Shown in pieces: positions 54,863 through 63,800 of a stretch of DNA of 64,000 nucleotides. Positions within the stretch are counted from its first letter, which is position 1, and each line of letters begins with the position of its first letter. Position numbers and translations under genes: made by a program. Source of the stretch: Arenibacter catalasegens. Its GTDB lineage: Bacteria > Bacteroidota > Bacteroidia > Flavobacteriales > Flavobacteriaceae. The notes under the pieces were generated by a model that was not told the DNA's origin, did no database searches, and worked only from the letters and a program-made list of their open reading frames with translations. The stretch is from positions 124,001-188,000 of the forward strand of contig NZ_PHQQ01000001.1 in the NCBI RefSeq assembly GCF_002909235.1, read 5' to 3'.

Positions 54863-55999
54863 ATGAAAACAAAAATTACATTTTCAGTTGCACTTTTTTT
54901 AATATTCGCCAATTTTCATGCCCAGGAATACGCCCTGGTAAGGGAAAATGGCCTGTTTGGCTATATTAACACCTCCGGGGAATACGCGATAAAGCCACAA
55001 TTCAAGAAAGCGGACAACTTCACTAACGAGCGCGCTGCAGCTTCAATGGGTGACAAATGGGGATACATAAATACTGCTGGCGAATGGGCAATTCAACCCG
55101 AATACGAACATGTAAAGGAATTTAATTCCGGACTGGCCTTGGTAAACAATGGCGATCAATGGAACTATATCAATGTTTCGGGCGAGGTATTGGAAACACC
55201 TGTTTCGGAAAAATATTACGATTTTGACAATGGGGTAGCCTTTTTTAAAAGAGGCGATAAAATAGGCCTTTTGGGTACCGCCGGAAAATTGATCGCGGAA
55301 CCGGATTTTGATGAAATAAAACCCTTTATAGATGGATATGCCAAGGCAAGAAAAGGTGAACTTTGGGGAATGATCAACCAAAAGGGTGAGATTTATATCC
55401 CTATTGAGAACCAAGAAATTGGTGATTATAACAGTAAAGGGGTCTGGGTAAAAAAACAGGAATCTTTTGGTATTGTTTCCAATGGCAACTTTAAACCGGT
55501 CAAAAATGCCGATAAGATTTGGGAATTCACAGACAAATCTACTTTAACATACGCTAGGAGTAATAAATTAATGGGCTTCATCAACAATCAGGGAGAGTGG
55601 GTCATTGCTCCTACTTATGAAAAAGCAAGGGATTTTAGCCAAGGATTGGCGCCGGTATTTATGGATAAAAAATGGGGATACATCAACGAAAAAGGAGAAA
55701 AGGTCATTGATTTCAGTTTTAAGGATGCCGAAGTATTCTCCGCCAATGGTCTAGCTCCTGCTAAAGATAAGAAGTGGGGCTTTATAGATAAGAGTGGAAA
55801 ATGGGTAATTCAGCCCGATTATGATATCACCGCCGGTCTATCTTTTGACATCTTTAAAAAGAATTTACAAAAAGGGTTTATTAACGGCCTAGCCAGAGTT
55901 AAATCTGGTAAAGAATGGGGATTTTTGAAAGCTGATGGAAAAGTTTTGGGCAATAAGTGGTACCAGAATGCGGAGGTATTTGATAACGTAAAGGAGTAA
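54863..55999 (+). CDS. Exported WG-repeat protein
   Basis: 378 residues: signal peptide MKTKITFSVALFLIFANFHAQ, then eight or so WG (KWGYI/LWGMI) repeats of about 45 residues, such as KWGYINTAGEWAIQPEYEHV, KWGYINEKGEKVIDFSFKDA and KWGFIDKSGKWVIQPDYDIT. Such proteins are likely periplasmic or surface beta-rich scaffolds of unknown function. It sits between the ammonia-lyase and the fabG-KS-ACP genes and ends 18 bp before fabG, so it is probably co-transcribed with the pigment genes. The start is the ATG at 54863; earlier codons are not signal-like. Confidence 0.88.
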   Translation: MKTKITFSVALFLIFANFHAQEYALVRENGLFGYINTSGEYAIKPQFKKADNFTNERAAASMGDKWGYINTAGEWAIQPEYEHVKEFNSGLALVNNGDQWNYINVSGEVLETPVSEKYYDFDNGVAFFKRGDKIGLLGTAGKLIAEPDFDEIKPFIDGYAKARKGELWGMINQKGEIYIPIENQEIGDYNSKGVWVKKQESFGIVSNGNFKPVKNADKIWEFTDKSTLTYARSNKLMGFINNQGEWVIAPTYEKARDFSQGLAPVFMDKKWGYINEKGEKVIDFSFKDAEVFSANGLAPAKDKKWGFIDKSGKWVIQPDYDITAGLSFDIFKKNLQKGFINGLARVKSGKEWGFLKADGKVLGNKWYQNAEVFDNVKE

Positions 56000-56017
56000 A
56001 TCACACTAATTTTATAA

Positions 56018-56761
56018 ATGAGCGAAAAAAAGAAATTTGCACTGGTAACAGGAGGATCAAGAGGAATTGGAAAAGCCATATGCCTACAGCTTGCAAGAGA
56101 TACCGAGTATAAGATTCTTATTAATTATCGGTCCAATGAATCCGCAGCACAGGAAACCTTAAATGAAATAGAAAAAATTGGTGGGAGCGCGGAACTTATA
56201 CGATTTAATGTTGGCAAGGCGGAAGAAGTACAAAGTAAATTGGATAGTTGGCATGAGGGCAATAAGGAAGCAATTATAGAAGTAATAGTAAACAATGCCG
56301 GTATTACCAAAGACGGTCTGTTCATGTGGATGAAACCTGAGGATTGGAACAGTGTAATTAACACAAGTTTAAATGGTTTTTTTAATGTTACCAATCATCT
56401 AATCCAAAAATTACTGGTGCATAAATACGGGAGAATCATTAATATGGTTTCCGTATCGGGACTTAAAGGGACACCAGGGCAAACCAACTATTCCGCCGCT
56501 AAGGGTGGAATAATTGCTGCCACAAAAGCCTTGGCCCAGGAAATAGCAAAAAGAAATATCACCGTCAACGCTGTGGCACCAGGTTTTATAAGAACAGATA
56601 TGACGGGCGAATTGGATGAAAAGGAGCTTAAAAAAATGATTCCTCTTAACCGCTTCGGGGAAGCAGAGGAAGTGGCCCATTTAGTTTCGTTTTTGGCATC
56701 CAGAAAGGCATCGTATATTACAGGAGAGGTCATAAATATTAACGGAGGAATTTATTCTTAA
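56018..56761 (+). CDS. fabG: 3-oxoacyl-ACP reductase (FabG-type ketoreductase)
   Basis: 247 residues, SDR fold: NADP loop VTGGSRGIGKA (about 10-20), NNAGITKDG, catalytic Ser in NMVSVSG and YSAAKGG (about 155). It reduces the beta-keto group in each elongation round of the polyene. With the KS (16 bp downstream) and ACP it forms the core elongation set. The end NINGGIYS is typical for cluster FabGs. Confidence 0.93.
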   Translation: MSEKKKFALVTGGSRGIGKAICLQLARDTEYKILINYRSNESAAQETLNEIEKIGGSAELIRFNVGKAEEVQSKLDSWHEGNKEAIIEVIVNNAGITKDGLFMWMKPEDWNSVINTSLNGFFNVTNHLIQKLLVHKYGRIINMVSVSGLKGTPGQTNYSAAKGGIIAATKALAQEIAKRNITVNAVAPGFIRTDMTGELDEKELKKMIPLNRFGEAEEVAHLVSFLASRKASYITGEVININGGIYS

Positions 56762-56777
56762 AATAGCAGAAGGAAAG

Positions 56778-58001
56778 ATGAGCAGGGTGGTTATTACAGG
56801 TATGGGAATATATTCTTGTTTGGGCAAAAACTTGGATGAAGTCAAAAAATCTCTTTACAACGGAACTTCAGGTATTGTGTTTGATGAAAAGAGAAAGGAA
56901 TTTGGATTTCGTTCCTGTTTAACGGGAATGGTGGAAGAACCAGACCTAAAAGACTTATTGTCCAGAAGGCAACGGTTAAGTATGGGAGAAGAAGGAGCTT
57001 ATGCATATGTAGCTACCTTGGAGGCTCTTAAAAATGCAGGCTTAAGTCAGGAATATATAGACCAAAATGAAGTAGGTGTGCTATATGGCAACGATAGTAC
57101 TGCCAAATCCGTGATAGAGTCCATAGATAAATTAAGGGAGAAAAAGGATACAACTTTGGTTGGTTCTGGCGCTATTTTTAAGGCCATGAACTCGTCAGTA
57201 ACCATGAACCTTTCCACCATCTTCAAATTAAGAGGAATCAATTTTACCATTAGCGCAGCCTGCGCAAGCGGATCGCATGCTATAGGCATAGCGTATCAAT
57301 TGATCAAGAGTGGACTTCAAGATTGTATTATATGTGGCGGTACCCAAGAAATCAATGAATTGGCAATGGGTAGTTTTGATGGCCTTGGCGTATTTTCTGT
57401 CAACGATGTTAAACCAGAGACCGCTTCGCGCCCCTTTGATCAAAGTAGGGACGGACTTGTCCCAAGTGGCGGTGCGGCATCACTTATTGTTGAAAGCTAT
57501 GAATCCGCTAAAAAAAGAAATGCTCCCATTTTAGGTGAAATTATAGGATACGGTTTTTCCTCCAATGGAGACCATATCTCTACTCCCAATGTAGATGGCC
57601 CAACAATAGCTATGAAAAAAGCCATTGACCAAGCCAATATTAAACCCAGTGAAATAGATTATGTAAATGCCCATGCAACTTCTACCCCAGTGGGGGATTC
57701 CAATGAAGCTAAGGCCATATTTGCCGTTTTCGGAAAAGATGGTCCCTGTGTTAGTTCCACAAAATCCATGACAGGCCACGAATGTTGGATGGCTGGTGCC
57801 AGTGAGATTGTCTATTCTATGCTAATGATGGAGCATTCCTTTGTTGCGCCCAATATAAATCTTGAAAACCCTGACGAGGATGCCGCCAAATTAAATCTGG
57901 TAAGAAAAACACTGGATAAAAAAATTGATGTATTTTTGTCGAATTCTTTTGGATTTGGAGGTACGAATTCAGCATTGCTAATAAAAAAAGTGAAAGATTA
58001 A
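56778..58001 (+). CDS. Beta-ketoacyl-ACP synthase (aryl-polyene chain elongation)
   Basis: 407 residues, KAS I/II type. Catalytic Cys162 (ISAACASGSHAIG), His in VNAHATSTPVGDSNE and His in SMTGHECWMAGASE. The H-E-C-W after the second His differs from FabF (HLLGAAG), as in pigment-type KS enzymes. It condenses malonyl-ACP with the growing aryl-polyenoyl chain. The ACP gene starts 2 bp after its stop. Confidence 0.93.
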   Translation: MSRVVITGMGIYSCLGKNLDEVKKSLYNGTSGIVFDEKRKEFGFRSCLTGMVEEPDLKDLLSRRQRLSMGEEGAYAYVATLEALKNAGLSQEYIDQNEVGVLYGNDSTAKSVIESIDKLREKKDTTLVGSGAIFKAMNSSVTMNLSTIFKLRGINFTISAACASGSHAIGIAYQLIKSGLQDCIICGGTQEINELAMGSFDGLGVFSVNDVKPETASRPFDQSRDGLVPSGGAASLIVESYESAKKRNAPILGEIIGYGFSSNGDHISTPNVDGPTIAMKKAIDQANIKPSEIDYVNAHATSTPVGDSNEAKAIFAVFGKDGPCVSSTKSMTGHECWMAGASEIVYSMLMMEHSFVAPNINLENPDEDAAKLNLVRKTLDKKIDVFLSNSFGFGGTNSALLIKKVKD

Positions 58002-58003
58002 AA

Positions 58004-58246
58004 ATGAATAAAGAAGTAATTATTGATAAAATAAACAACTTTCTTATAGATGAATTTGAAGTTGATGCAGATGATATTTCCCCAATGGCCAATTTAAAGA
58101 AAACACTTGAATTGGACAGCTTGGATTTTGTTGATTTAGTAGTGGCCATCGAATCTAACTTTAGTGTAAAATTGATGGGAGAAGATTTCATAAATGTAAT
58201 TACATTACAAGATTTTTACGACCTTATTGAGCAAAAATTAAACTAA
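58004..58246 (+). CDS. Acyl carrier protein of the flexirubin cluster
   Basis: 80 residues. The phosphopantetheine site is Ser39 in LELDSLDFVDLVVAIE. Carries the growing polyene chain. It lies between the KS and the acyltransferase, with 2 bp and 43 bp spacing. Confidence 0.93.
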   Translation: MNKEVIIDKINNFLIDEFEVDADDISPMANLKKTLELDSLDFVDLVVAIESNFSVKLMGEDFINVITLQDFYDLIEQKLN

Positions 58247-58289
58247 TATTTAGTCGCAAAACTGGTATAGTCCTTTAAAACCTTGCGTA

Positions 58290-59183
58290 TTGGATAAGCA
58301 AATATCAAATCAATGGAAAGGAAAGTCCAGGGGTTCTGTTTTAGGATATAAGATTTTTGTATTTTGTATTAAAAGGCTAGGGTTGAGATCTGCCTATTTT
58401 ATACTGTATTTTGTTGCGTTCTATTTTTGCTTTTTCGCGGCCTCAAGTACCAGGGCAAGTTATTATTACTTCAATAAAAGACTCAAATACAATACTCTAA
58501 AAAGTATTGTAGCCATATATAAAAGCTACTATGTATTTGGGCAGACCATTTTGGACAAGGTGGCCATTTCGTCGGGACTTAGAAATAAGTTTACCTATCA
58601 TTTTGATGGAATAGAACATTTAAACCAAACTTTGGCAAATAAAAAGGGTGGGATATTGATCAGTGCCCATTTGGGAAATTTCGAAATAGCTGAATTTTTC
58701 CTGGACGAATTGGAAGGGAATGCCACTATTAATCTGTTGACCACAGATGTGGAGCACAAGGCCATAAAGGAATACCTTGATCAGTATATTAAAAAATCCA
58801 AAACCAAATTTATTATCATTAAGGAAGATCTATCCCATATCTTTGAAATGAATGCCGCTTTGTCCAAAAATGAAATTATTTGCATGACCGGGGATAGATA
58901 TGCTACAACGGCCAAGTTAATGACGGCAACAATTTTAGGCAAAAAGGCTCAATTTCCTTCAGGTCCCTTTTTATTGGGGTCTAGATTAAATGTGCCGGTC
59001 CTATTTGTATATGTAATGAAGGAGACCAATAAGCACTATCATCTTTACGCGAGAAAGGCAGACTTTAAGAAGAGGGATGCCCAAGGATTATTGGCCAATT
59101 ATATTGAAAGCATAGACGGGATCATAAAACAATATCCATACCAGTGGTTTAACTATTTTGATTTTTGGGATTCTAAAAACTAA
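58290..59183 (+). CDS. LpxL/HtrB-like acyltransferase of the flexirubin cluster
   Basis: 297 residues. A hydrophobic N-terminal anchor (about 33-55) is followed by the LPLAT domain with the catalytic HLGNFE (H-x4-E), MTGDRYATT and FPSGPFLLGSRLNVPVLFVY. Related proteins in aryl polyene and flexirubin clusters are thought to transfer or handle the polyene chain. The start is TTG at 58290; no ATG is available nearby, so the exact N-terminus is uncertain. 44 bp after the ACP. Confidence 0.85.
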   Translation: MDKQISNQWKGKSRGSVLGYKIFVFCIKRLGLRSAYFILYFVAFYFCFFAASSTRASYYYFNKRLKYNTLKSIVAIYKSYYVFGQTILDKVAISSGLRNKFTYHFDGIEHLNQTLANKKGGILISAHLGNFEIAEFFLDELEGNATINLLTTDVEHKAIKEYLDQYIKKSKTKFIIIKEDLSHIFEMNAALSKNEIICMTGDRYATTAKLMTATILGKKAQFPSGPFLLGSRLNVPVLFVYVMKETNKHYHLYARKADFKKRDAQGLLANYIESIDGIIKQYPYQWFNYFDFWDSKN

Positions 59184-59350
59184 AGTAATTTAGCCTGAAA
59201 TTTTAGGTCCAATCTCTAGATTTGAATTAAGAACCGGACTAAGGAATTAAAAACAAAATATAGTTTATATTCAAAGTCCAGGAAAAAGCCTTTGGCAATT
59301 GTTTAAGTGGCAATCTTGGCGGCATTAATAAAAAGAGTAATAGATTACCC

Positions 59351-60277
59351 ATGAAAGAAGTTCTTATAATTTATTATTCCCAATCCGGGCAGTTATTAGA
59401 TATTGTTCAAAATTTAGCATCTTCACTAGATAGCGAAAAGGTTAACATCACCTATTACAGGATACAACCCGAAAACGATTATAAATTTCCTTGGAAACAG
59501 GATGAGTTCTATGATGCATTTCCAGAATCCTTTTTGCAGATTCCATGTAAACTACATCCTCCAAAGGCAGATATTCTTGAAAAGAAATATGACCTCGTAA
59601 TACTAGGTTACCAGGTCTGGTATTTAACTCCTTCCATACCAATAAACTCTTTTCTAAAATCAGATTTTGCAAAAAAAATCCTTCACAAAACACCTGTAGT
59701 AACGGTAATAGCCTGCAGAAATATGTGGTTAATGGCACAGGAAAAAATGAAAGGCCTACTAATTTCATGTAACGCGCAACTGATGGGCAATATAGCTTTA
59801 GTGGACCGCCATATAAATCATATCAGCGTAATAACCATAGTGCATTGGATGTTAGGAGGAAAAAAAACCAAGTATTTGGGCATTTTTCCAAAGCCGGGGG
59901 TGTCCGACGAGGATATTAAATCCTCTAAAAAATTTGGAATTCCAATCAACCAATCATTATTAAGCAATGATTATACCAACTTACAGAATAATTTATTAAA
60001 ATTGGATGCAGTTAAGGTAAAACCCTTATTGATCCAGACCGATATACGGGGAAATGTATTATTTACCAAATGGGCCAACCTCATAATTAAGAAAGGACCT
60101 ACAGGTAATCCGAAACGGAAAAAATTACTGGTATTGTTCAAATATTATTTGTTATTTGCAATCTGGGCTATAGCTCCAATAGTTTTTATTGTATTTTTAG
60201 CGACTTACATTCCCCTGTACAGTAAAATTAAAAGGGATAAAGCATACTATTCATCCGTTAGTTTAAAGAATAATTAA
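59351..60277 (+). CDS. darA: Dialkylresorcinol condensing enzyme DarA
   Basis: 308 residues. The N-terminus LIIYYSQSGQLLDIVQNLASSL has the flavodoxin-like loop (Y-S-Q-S-G-Q) of DarA. A hydrophobic segment near 262-285 (LLFAIWAIAPIVFIVFLATYI) may anchor the C-terminus to the membrane. Together with DarB it makes the dialkylresorcinol part esterified in flexirubins. The start codon of darB overlaps its stop (TAATG). Confidence 0.92.
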   Translation: MKEVLIIYYSQSGQLLDIVQNLASSLDSEKVNITYYRIQPENDYKFPWKQDEFYDAFPESFLQIPCKLHPPKADILEKKYDLVILGYQVWYLTPSIPINSFLKSDFAKKILHKTPVVTVIACRNMWLMAQEKMKGLLISCNAQLMGNIALVDRHINHISVITIVHWMLGGKKTKYLGIFPKPGVSDEDIKSSKKFGIPINQSLLSNDYTNLQNNLLKLDAVKVKPLLIQTDIRGNVLFTKWANLIIKKGPTGNPKRKKLLVLFKYYLLFAIWAIAPIVFIVFLATYIPLYSKIKRDKAYYSSVSLKNN

Positions 60278-61407
60278 TGAAAGACGTTTATATTACCAGA
60301 ATAGCCAAGTTCTTACCAAATAATCCAATTGACAATGAGCAAATGGAGGAAAAATTGGGCATTATTAATGGTAAGAACTCTAAAGCTAGACGAATAGTCT
60401 TACGCAACAATCAAATTAAGACCAGGTATTACGCCATAGACGATAATGGAAACATTACCCATAATAATGCCCAACTAACCAAGGAGGCCATTGAGCTTTT
60501 ATGTGATGACACTTTTACCACCAAAGACATTGAACTTCTTTCTTGTGGCACTAGTAGTCCTGACCAAATATTGCCCTCCCACGCCTCTATGGTGCACGGC
60601 TTTTTAAAAAATGTAAATTTAGAGGTGAATTCCCCCTCAGGAGCCTGTTGTTCGGGAATGAATGCCTTAAAATACGGCTTCTTGGCCATTAAGGCCGGGC
60701 AAGTATCCAATGCCGTATGCACCGGATCGGAAAGAACCTCAACTTGGATGAAATCCGATATTTTTGAAAATGAGGTGGAACACCTGAAAGAGCTGGAAGA
60801 CAACCCTATATTGGCCTTTAACAAGGAGTTTCTGCGATGGATGCTTTCCGATGGCTCTGGAGCCGTATTGCTGGAAAGCGAACCAAAGGGAGCGGCCCTC
60901 AAAATTGAATGGATGGAAGGATATTCCTATGCACATGAAATGGAAACTTGCATGTATGCCGGTGCCGATAAATTGGAAAATGGCCATTTAAAACCCTGGA
61001 GCGAATATCCTGCCTCAGAATGGGCAAAAAAATCTCTTTTCGCCATGAAACAGGACGTTAAATTATTGGGTGAAAACATATTGGGCAAAGGTGTCGATAG
61101 TTTAAAAATGGCGATGGAAAAACACAATATTACTACAGCCGATTTTGACTATTATTTACCACATATCTCTTCTTATTATTTTAAGGAAAATTTATACGAG
61201 GAATTAAAACGACAAGGAGTAGAAGTACCTTGGGAGAAATGGTTTATGAATTTGACTAAAGTGGGCAATGTTGGTGCGGCCTCAATTTTTGTAATGCTTG
61301 AGGAATTGGTAGGTTCCGGAAAACTAAAAAAAGGCGATAAAATATTGTTGCACGTACCGGAAAGTGCTAGGTTTTCCTACGCATATGCATACCTAACGGT
61401 CTGTTAA
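60277..61407 (+). CDS. darB: Beta-ketoacyl-ACP synthase III-like DarB
   Basis: 376 residues, KAS III-like. Active-site Cys124/125 in SPSGACCSGMNALKYG, His in YYLPHISSYYF and Asn in KVGNVGAASIFVML. DarB joins two acyl units and drives ring closure to the cyclohexanedione that becomes dialkylresorcinol. It overlaps the darA stop by one base. The next gene begins immediately after its stop. Confidence 0.92.
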   Translation: MKDVYITRIAKFLPNNPIDNEQMEEKLGIINGKNSKARRIVLRNNQIKTRYYAIDDNGNITHNNAQLTKEAIELLCDDTFTTKDIELLSCGTSSPDQILPSHASMVHGFLKNVNLEVNSPSGACCSGMNALKYGFLAIKAGQVSNAVCTGSERTSTWMKSDIFENEVEHLKELEDNPILAFNKEFLRWMLSDGSGAVLLESEPKGAALKIEWMEGYSYAHEMETCMYAGADKLENGHLKPWSEYPASEWAKKSLFAMKQDVKLLGENILGKGVDSLKMAMEKHNITTADFDYYLPHISSYYFKENLYEELKRQGVEVPWEKWFMNLTKVGNVGAASIFVMLEELVGSGKLKKGDKILLHVPESARFSYAYAYLTVC

Positions 61408-61845
61408 ATGAATTTATTAAAACAAACAATAAACGATAAAGGGTTAATTGAAAATCTAATCCCCCAAAAAGCACCCTTTATTATGGTAGACAAGCTGTTG
61501 CACTTTTCCGAGGAAAAAGTGATTACTGGTTTTACGCCACCCAGCACAAATTTGTTTGTGGACAATAATAAATTTATGGCTGCCGGACTTATTGAACACA
61601 TGGCACAGTCTGTTGCCCTTCATACAGGATACCAATATTTTCTAAAAAATGAGCCGGCCCCAAAGGGTTATATAGGAGCCATTAAATTGGCTGAAATACT
61701 GGAATTGCCTAACCAGGATCAGGAACTTATTACAACAGTCACAATTCTACATGAAATTATGGGTGTTACCTTAGTTCAGATCCAAGTAACCTGCAATGAC
61801 AAAATTATAGCAAACAGTGAAATGAAAACCGTATTGGCAAACTAA
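61408..61845 (+). CDS. FabZ/FabA-like hot-dog dehydratase (first of two)
   Basis: 145 residues, single hot-dog fold. QKAPFIMVDKLL, then AAGLIEHMAQSVALHTGY, carry the Glu of the active site, while the catalytic His of FabZ (GHF) is replaced (VDNNKF). It is probably a beta-hydroxyacyl-ACP dehydratase of the pigment pathway or its non-catalytic partner. It starts directly after the darB stop with no gap. Confidence 0.85.
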   Translation: MNLLKQTINDKGLIENLIPQKAPFIMVDKLLHFSEEKVITGFTPPSTNLFVDNNKFMAAGLIEHMAQSVALHTGYQYFLKNEPAPKGYIGAIKLAEILELPNQDQELITTVTILHEIMGVTLVQIQVTCNDKIIANSEMKTVLAN

Positions 61846-62301
61846 TTGAATACTACACCTTCACATATAGATATACATAAGTTTTTGCCCCACAGAGCAC
61901 CAATGCTCATGGTCACAAAAATAATTTACCTTGACCAGGAAACGGTGACTACCGAATTTAAAGTAACTGAAGATTGTATCTTTGTAAAGAACTATAGGTT
62001 TACCGAATCGGGGATTATTGAAAATGCGGCCCAATCATGTTCGGCCATAGTTGGCCAAGATTTTTTTGCTGCTGATGATTTTGAAGGTGAAGGCAATAGT
62101 GTTATTGGTTTTATTAGCAGTATTAAGAGGGCAAACATTCTTTTTTTACCCAAGATAGGAGATACCTTAATAACCAAAGCTAAACTTGTATCCAATTACA
62201 GTTCGGGAAATTTTAGCATATGCACCATGGATTGCAAAATTTATACAGACGAAGTATTAGTGGCAGATTGCATATTAAATTTTCTAATACAGGAAGTTTA
62301 A
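61846..62301 (+). CDS. FabZ/FabA-like hot-dog dehydratase (second of two)
   Basis: 151 residues, hot-dog fold. LPHRAPMLMVTKI is FabZ-like and SGIIENAAQSCSAIVGQ holds the acidic helix Glu; the FabZ active His is again not visible (VKNYRF). The start is TTG, immediately after the previous stop (TAATTG); no ATG fits. It likely forms a heterodimer with the preceding protein, as for paired dehydratases in aryl polyene clusters. Confidence 0.82.
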   Translation: MNTTPSHIDIHKFLPHRAPMLMVTKIIYLDQETVTTEFKVTEDCIFVKNYRFTESGIIENAAQSCSAIVGQDFFAADDFEGEGNSVIGFISSIKRANILFLPKIGDTLITKAKLVSNYSSGNFSICTMDCKIYTDEVLVADCILNFLIQEV

Positions 62302-62386
62302 GTTGATAGAGTGATCGAATAGAAAATTGAAAGAATTACTCTATAAGCCTGCTATTTAAGGCCTATAAACTATAAAGACCTAGGGG

Positions 62387-62788
62387 ATGAAAAAAAATGA
62401 GGTGCCACAGGATAAGAGCAATCTAGAGTCGGCCAATTTCAAGGAACTGTGTTATGCCATTGATGAAAATGGGGAATACACTACTGAATTAAGTACCGGG
62501 TGGGACCCAAAGACCATTGCGCTGAACAATGCTATTGAAGCTATAAATGAACGCATTTCCGATGCAAAACAGCGGGTAAAAAATCATAAAGCAAGCCCCT
62601 TGGAATACTATATGGAACTCCATAAAATGGACCTCCCAATCCTAGCTAGTTATGTTGGGACCTGGAAGTGGAGGGTTAAAAGACATTTTCGACCTGCCAT
62701 ATTTAAAAAACTTAATAATAAGATATTACAAAAATATGCCAATGTCTTCGATATTACGATCGAAGAGCTACAACGTACCGACCTCTAA
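62387..62788 (+). CDS. Flexirubin-cluster conserved protein of unknown function
   Basis: 133 residues, basic, no signal peptide. I do not recognise a named domain. It has NENGEYTTELSTGWDPKTIALNNAIEAINERI (helical), PLEYYMELHKMDLPILASYVG and a lysine/arginine-rich centre. It ends in an HTH-like helical stretch (YANVFDITIEELQRTDL). It overlaps none of its neighbours, but ends 3 bp before the BtrH-like gene, so it is in the cluster operon. Similar short proteins accompany other flexirubin clusters. Confidence 0.7.
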   Translation: MKKNEVPQDKSNLESANFKELCYAIDENGEYTTELSTGWDPKTIALNNAIEAINERISDAKQRVKNHKASPLEYYMELHKMDLPILASYVGTWKWRVKRHFRPAIFKKLNNKILQKYANVFDITIEELQRTDL

Positions 62789-62791
62789 ACA

Positions 62792-63793
62792 ATGGAAATA
62801 GATTTTAAACACAAGCAAGCCGCACATTGCGAAAATGGTGTAGTAGCCAACCTAATGACATATAATGGGTTTACCGTAAGCGAGCCCATGGTTTTTGGAA
62901 TAGGATCTGGGCTGTTGTTCAGCTATATCCCTTTTTTAAAAGTGAACCACGCACCAGTAGTGTCATACAGGGCATTGCCCGGAATTATATTCAAAAGATT
63001 CGCCAAACGTGTAGGAATTAAAATTAAGCGAGAAAAATTTCGGAATACCCAAACAGCTAAGGCAAGATTGGATGAAAACTTGGAAAGGAACAACCCGGTA
63101 GGACTGCAGGTAGGCGTTTATAATCTACCATATTTTCCTGATGAATATCGCTTTCATTTCAACGCCCACAACATGGTCGTCTATGGTAAAAAGGATGGTA
63201 GATATTTAATAAGTGACCCTGTAATGGAAACCGTTACCTCCCTTACCGAAAAAGAACTGGAAAAAGTAAGATTTGCAAAAGGAGCCTTTGCCCCTAAGGG
63301 ACACATATACTATCCTACCGCCTTCCCTAAAAATCTACAGCTTGAAAAAGCAATTATTAAAGGGATTAAACACACCTGCAGGGATATGTTGGCCCCGGTT
63401 CCGATTGTTGGAGTAAAAGGAATACGGAAAATTGCAAAACTAATTCGTAAATGGCCAAAGTCCAAAGGAATTAAAACTGCCAATCATTATTTGGGTCAAA
63501 TTGTACGTATGCAGGAAGAAATAGGCACCGGAGGTGGCGGATTTCGATATATTTATGCCGCATTTTTGCAAGAAGCTGGGAAATTACTGGAAAACAATAA
63601 ACTTTTGGAACTTTCCAAAGAAATGACCTTGATTGGTGACCAATGGCGCGATTTTGCGGTGGAGGCATCACGTATATACAAAAACAGGAGCAATTCCGAA
63701 GCGGTTGACCAATACGATCATGTGGCTACACTTCTGGAAGAGCTTGCCAACAAAGAGGAAGTTTTTTTTAAACAACTAAAAAAGGCAATATAA
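62792..63793 (+). CDS. BtrH N-terminal domain protein of the flexirubin cluster
   Basis: 333 residues. The N-terminal half (HKQAAHCENGVVANLMTYNG, GLQVGVYNLPYFPDEYRFHFNAHNMVVYGK) is the BtrH domain, named from butirosin biosynthesis, where BtrH transfers the acyl side chain from ACP; a Cys (Cys13), His and Asp pattern of papain-like character is present. It likely moves an acyl or polyene unit from ACP to the resorcinol. The C-terminal 120 residues are helical. The ABC transporter gene begins 8 bp later. Confidence 0.82.
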   Translation: MEIDFKHKQAAHCENGVVANLMTYNGFTVSEPMVFGIGSGLLFSYIPFLKVNHAPVVSYRALPGIIFKRFAKRVGIKIKREKFRNTQTAKARLDENLERNNPVGLQVGVYNLPYFPDEYRFHFNAHNMVVYGKKDGRYLISDPVMETVTSLTEKELEKVRFAKGAFAPKGHIYYPTAFPKNLQLEKAIIKGIKHTCRDMLAPVPIVGVKGIRKIAKLIRKWPKSKGIKTANHYLGQIVRMQEEIGTGGGGFRYIYAAFLQEAGKLLENNKLLELSKEMTLIGDQWRDFAVEASRIYKNRSNSEAVDQYDHVATLLEELANKEEVFFKQLKKAI

Positions 63794-63800
63794 AGTAACA

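Noticed and set aside
60429-60902. 157-residue minus-strand ORF
   Set aside because: Antisense to darB, whose reading frame is well supported by its active-site motifs.
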